DNA of 8,259 nt from Clostridia bacterium. Its GTDB lineage: Bacteria > Bacillota > Sulfobacillia > SLMV01. Positions 6,347 to 8,259 of this stretch are shown here, piece by piece (positions within the stretch are counted from its first letter, which is position 1; the number at the start of each line of letters is the position of its first letter). Position numbers and translations under genes: made by a program. The notes under the pieces are model-generated. The model was given only the letters and a program-made list of their open reading frames with translations, had not been told where the DNA came from and did not search any database. The stretch is from contig SLMV01000063.1 in NCBI GenBank assembly GCA_007133365.1, forward strand, positions 1 to 8,259, read 5' to 3'.

Positions 6347-7345
6347 ATGGTGCCGGTCGTCAACTTGGGTGAAGGCGCACGGACAACGTTACGTCGTTGG
6401 GCGGATGCCTCCATGTCCGCTCCGCATCAACCGGGTACCCTTCTCGCCATCCACCAACGTTCGATCCTTTTGACAGCTGGCCGAATCGCGAAAAGCCATC
6501 CCGATATTCTGGTCATCGGTGCGAGCGGATTAGATCCCGGCCCGTTGATGGTTGAAATCAATTCCTCGCCGGGCATTTCCTTTACAAAACTCGGTTTGAC
6601 GCCTCACACCCGCTGGTATTTCTTCCCCCGACGAGCACGAAGGACCGACAACACCGTCTGGATTCTCAGTGTGGACGGATGCCTCGACATTACCCTCCCG
6701 GCGTCACACCTCGAAAAGGCATCGCCTTTGTCAAAAACACTCCGAATTGATCGAGGACATCTCAAAAGCCCCTGGTCTCTTCCCAACGCGCATCGTCTGC
6801 TCCGAACCCTGTTGGAAGAAGATCTAGAGGATGGCTTGGGATGGTTGCCCCATCTTTTTCCACTCGCGTGTGAAAGAAGGGTCGCGATTGATGCTCCCTG
6901 GCTCCGGACTTTCTATCAAACCCTTCGCCGGGGCCACTGGCCGCCCGGACCCCTGCTTGATCGCATTCTCGGGCAAGGCCCCGGGCTCACGCCCTCCGGG
7001 GACGATATTCTGGCCGGCCTCTTATTATCACTGCACGGCCTTTCCTCTCAGAAGGAAACCCGGGCGGGGCAAACGGCTTGGGTGAATTCGCTTTTGCATC
7101 GTGCTCAACACCGCACATCCATCGTCAGCATCGCCTTCTTACGCCAGGCGGCCACGGGACGCGCCTCCCAAAGCATTATTGCCCTGCTCAAACTGATCTG
7201 CCGGCCCTGGGAGGAAAACACCATCGCCGAAGACGTCATCCCGCTCCTTTATCGGATCAATCAAATCGGCCATACCTCGGGAATCGACGTCATCGTGGGC
7301 GCCCTGCTTGGCACCTTCGCCTTGGGCTCGAAGATTCAGCGCTGA
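6347..7345 (+). CDS. allH: DUF2877 family protein, AllH/YlbF-like oxamate carbamoyltransferase subunit
   Basis: A 332-residue soluble protein with no signal peptide. Its C-terminal half carries the DUF2877 signature: GQGPGLTPSGDDILAGLLL (209-227), matching E. coli YlbF GKGPGLTPSHDDTLSGMLL. It then has SIVSIAFLRQAATG (258-271; YlbF VSVSYLRYAAQG) and IGHTSGIDVIVGALLG (307-322; YlbF LGHTSGADTLLGFWLG). In E. coli this protein was renamed AllH, one of three subunits of oxamate carbamoyltransferase with AllF (FdrA) and AllG. The N-terminal half is poorly conserved, and the protein is about 60 residues longer than YlbF. It lies 85 bp after the amidase gene, across the nested hairpins. Unusually, its presumed partner fdrA is on the opposite arm, about 6 kb away. 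An alternative start is GTG 6329. The family is confident; which ureido acid the complex cleaves is unknown. Confidence 0.85.
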   Translation: MVPVVNLGEGARTTLRRWADASMSAPHQPGTLLAIHQRSILLTAGRIAKSHPDILVIGASGLDPGPLMVEINSSPGISFTKLGLTPHTRWYFFPRRARRTDNTVWILSVDGCLDITLPASHLEKASPLSKTLRIDRGHLKSPWSLPNAHRLLRTLLEEDLEDGLGWLPHLFPLACERRVAIDAPWLRTFYQTLRRGHWPPGPLLDRILGQGPGLTPSGDDILAGLLLSLHGLSSQKETRAGQTAWVNSLLHRAQHRTSIVSIAFLRQAATGRASQSIIALLKLICRPWEENTIAEDVIPLLYRINQIGHTSGIDVIVGALLGTFALGSKIQR

Positions 7346-7372
7346 TTGCGCTCACGATCTCCGATGAACGCC

Positions 7373-8259
7373 TCATCCGGGCGTCACACGTGTTCCCGCT
7401 TCACCGTTCAGTGCGGCCATCGCATGATCTAGCGACGTAATGATGCCTTCCGAACCGCCGCTCCGGATGAAGTGGATGCACGCCCGGACCTTAGGCCCCA
7501 TGCTCCCACCCTTAAAATGCCCTTGCTCATGGTACTTTTCGGCTTCCTCCACACAAATCTGGCGAAGGGCTTCCTGCTCCGGGGTGTTGAAATTGAGATA
7601 CACTTCCGGGACATCCGTGAGGATGAGAAGCGTATCCGCTCCTACGGATTCCGCCAATCGTTCGGCGGCAAAGTCCTTGTCAATCACGGCCTCGACCCCC
7701 CGGTATCCCCCGTCCGATTCCTCGATTACCGGAATCCCGCCACCGCCGGAGCAAATGACGATGGCGCCCGAGTGCACCACCGCCTCGATGACCTCCGCCT
7801 CAACAATCCCGGCCGGATCGGGTGAGGGGACCACCCGCCGCCAGCCACGACCAGCATCCTCAACCCATTGCTCCTCGCGATCTCCCATCCGCGCTTTTGC
7901 ATGATCCTCCGAATAAAAGGCACCAATGGGTTTGGTCGGATTCTTAAAAGCGGGATCGTCGCGGGAAACAAGGGTCTGGGTCACGATACTCGCCACTGAT
8001 GATGAAAGGCCCCGCTGTTTTAGGACCGCCTGCAATCGGTTCTGGATAGCGTATCCCAAAAAGCCCTGGCTTTGCGCCCCGCAAACATCGAGCGGCATGG
8101 CCGGTACTTGATCGCGCGCCAACTCGTTTTGAAGCAAAATGGCGCCCACCTGAGGACCATTGCCGTGGGTGAGAACAATCTTGTGCCCCGCCTCAACAAT
8201 GTCCGCAATGCGCTTAACCGTGGCGGTAATGCTTTCCAATTGATCCTCAAGGGTCCCCG
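7373..8259 (-). CDS. arcC: Carbamate kinase (N-terminus beyond right edge)
   Basis: The frame is open to the right edge; 294 residues are visible and I estimate about 15-20 N-terminal residues are missing (ArcC proteins are about 310). The first visible residues, GTLEDQLESI, match the usual carbamate-kinase GTLEEQLENV, so the TTG at 8239 is internal and not the start. Conserved blocks in order: HGNGPQVG (31-38), PTKPIGAFYS (107-116), GWRRVVPSP (138-146), ICSGGGGIPV (168-177), VIDKDFAAERLA (192-203), LLILTDV (210-216) and FKGGSMGPKV (248-257). The cytosolic reaction is carbamoyl phosphate + ADP to ATP + ammonia + CO2, as in arginine deiminase and allantoin fermentation (ArcC, AllK). No arginine-deiminase genes are in view, so a catabolic AllK-like role with the FdrA/AllH proteins is inferred. 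It converges on the DUF2877 gene with only 27 bp between stops. Confidence 0.93.
   Translation of the reverse strand, partial: GTLEDQLESITATVKRIADIVEAGHKIVLTHGNGPQVGAILLQNELARDQVPAMPLDVCGAQSQGFLGYAIQNRLQAVLKQRGLSSSVASIVTQTLVSRDDPAFKNPTKPIGAFYSEDHAKARMGDREEQWVEDAGRGWRRVVPSPDPAGIVEAEVIEAVVHSGAIVICSGGGGIPVIEESDGGYRGVEAVIDKDFAAERLAESVGADTLLILTDVPEVYLNFNTPEQEALRQICVEEAEKYHEQGHFKGGSMGPKVRACIHFIRSGGSEGIITSLDHAMAALNGEAGTRVTPG

Noticed and set aside
6329..7345. GTG 6329 as the DUF2877 start
   Set aside because: Possible, but ATG 6347 has a better-spaced GAGGT and GTG 6329 would sit right against the base of the nested hairpin; kept as an alternative.
7338..7370. Small stems AGCGC/GCGCT (7338-7352) and ACGCC/GGCGT at the convergent gene ends as a bidirectional terminator
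   Set aside because: Only 5-bp stems, largely inside coding sequence, and no T-run on either side.

Overview
The window looks like an accessory nitrogen-catabolism locus from a bacterium, probably Gram-positive. The ribosome-binding sites are strong and purine-rich (GGAGGTGAT, AAGGGAGGGG), and GTG starts are used next to ATG. An acid- or heat-tolerant Bacillota such as Sulfobacillus or Alicyclobacillus would fit, but the taxonomy is a guess. There are seven protein genes, two of them cut by the window edges. I see no RNA gene, CRISPR array or intact mobile element.

Layout. Left arm, minus strand, read right to left: a cytosine-deaminase-type amidohydrolase (3261-1996), an ion-transporter-superfamily permease (1937-627), then the start of an FdrA-family protein (443 to beyond base 1). 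Centre: about 750 bp of non-coding DNA (3262-4010) between divergent arms. Right arm, plus strand: an NCS2/NAT-family permease (4011-5345), a biuret-hydrolase-like isochorismatase-fold amidohydrolase (5404-6261), and a DUF2877/AllH-like protein (6347-7345). A convergent carbamate kinase (minus strand, stop at 7373) runs off the right edge.

How the genes may work together. In E. coli, FdrA (AllF), YlbE (AllG) and YlbF (AllH) form oxamate carbamoyltransferase. It splits oxalurate with phosphate into oxamate and carbamoyl phosphate, and a catabolic carbamate kinase then makes ATP, ammonia and CO2. This window holds an FdrA homologue, an AllH homologue and a carbamate kinase, but not around allantoin genes. 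They sit with a heterocycle-deaminase-type enzyme, a biuret-hydrolase-like amidase and a nucleobase-type permease. The inferred picture is: import of an N-rich heterocycle or ureide, deamination, amide hydrolysis, phosphorolytic release of carbamoyl phosphate from a ureido acid, and ATP recovery. The second permease might import a carboxylate substrate or export a carboxylate product. The real substrate cannot be read from the sequence. Two proteins have altered substrate-site residues: the deaminase has Asn where CodA has Asp314, and the NCS2 permease lacks the usual TM1 His and TM8 Glu. These changes suggest it is not cytosine or uracil. A ring-opening hydrolase and an AllG (DUF1116) subunit are expected but absent, so they may lie outside the window.
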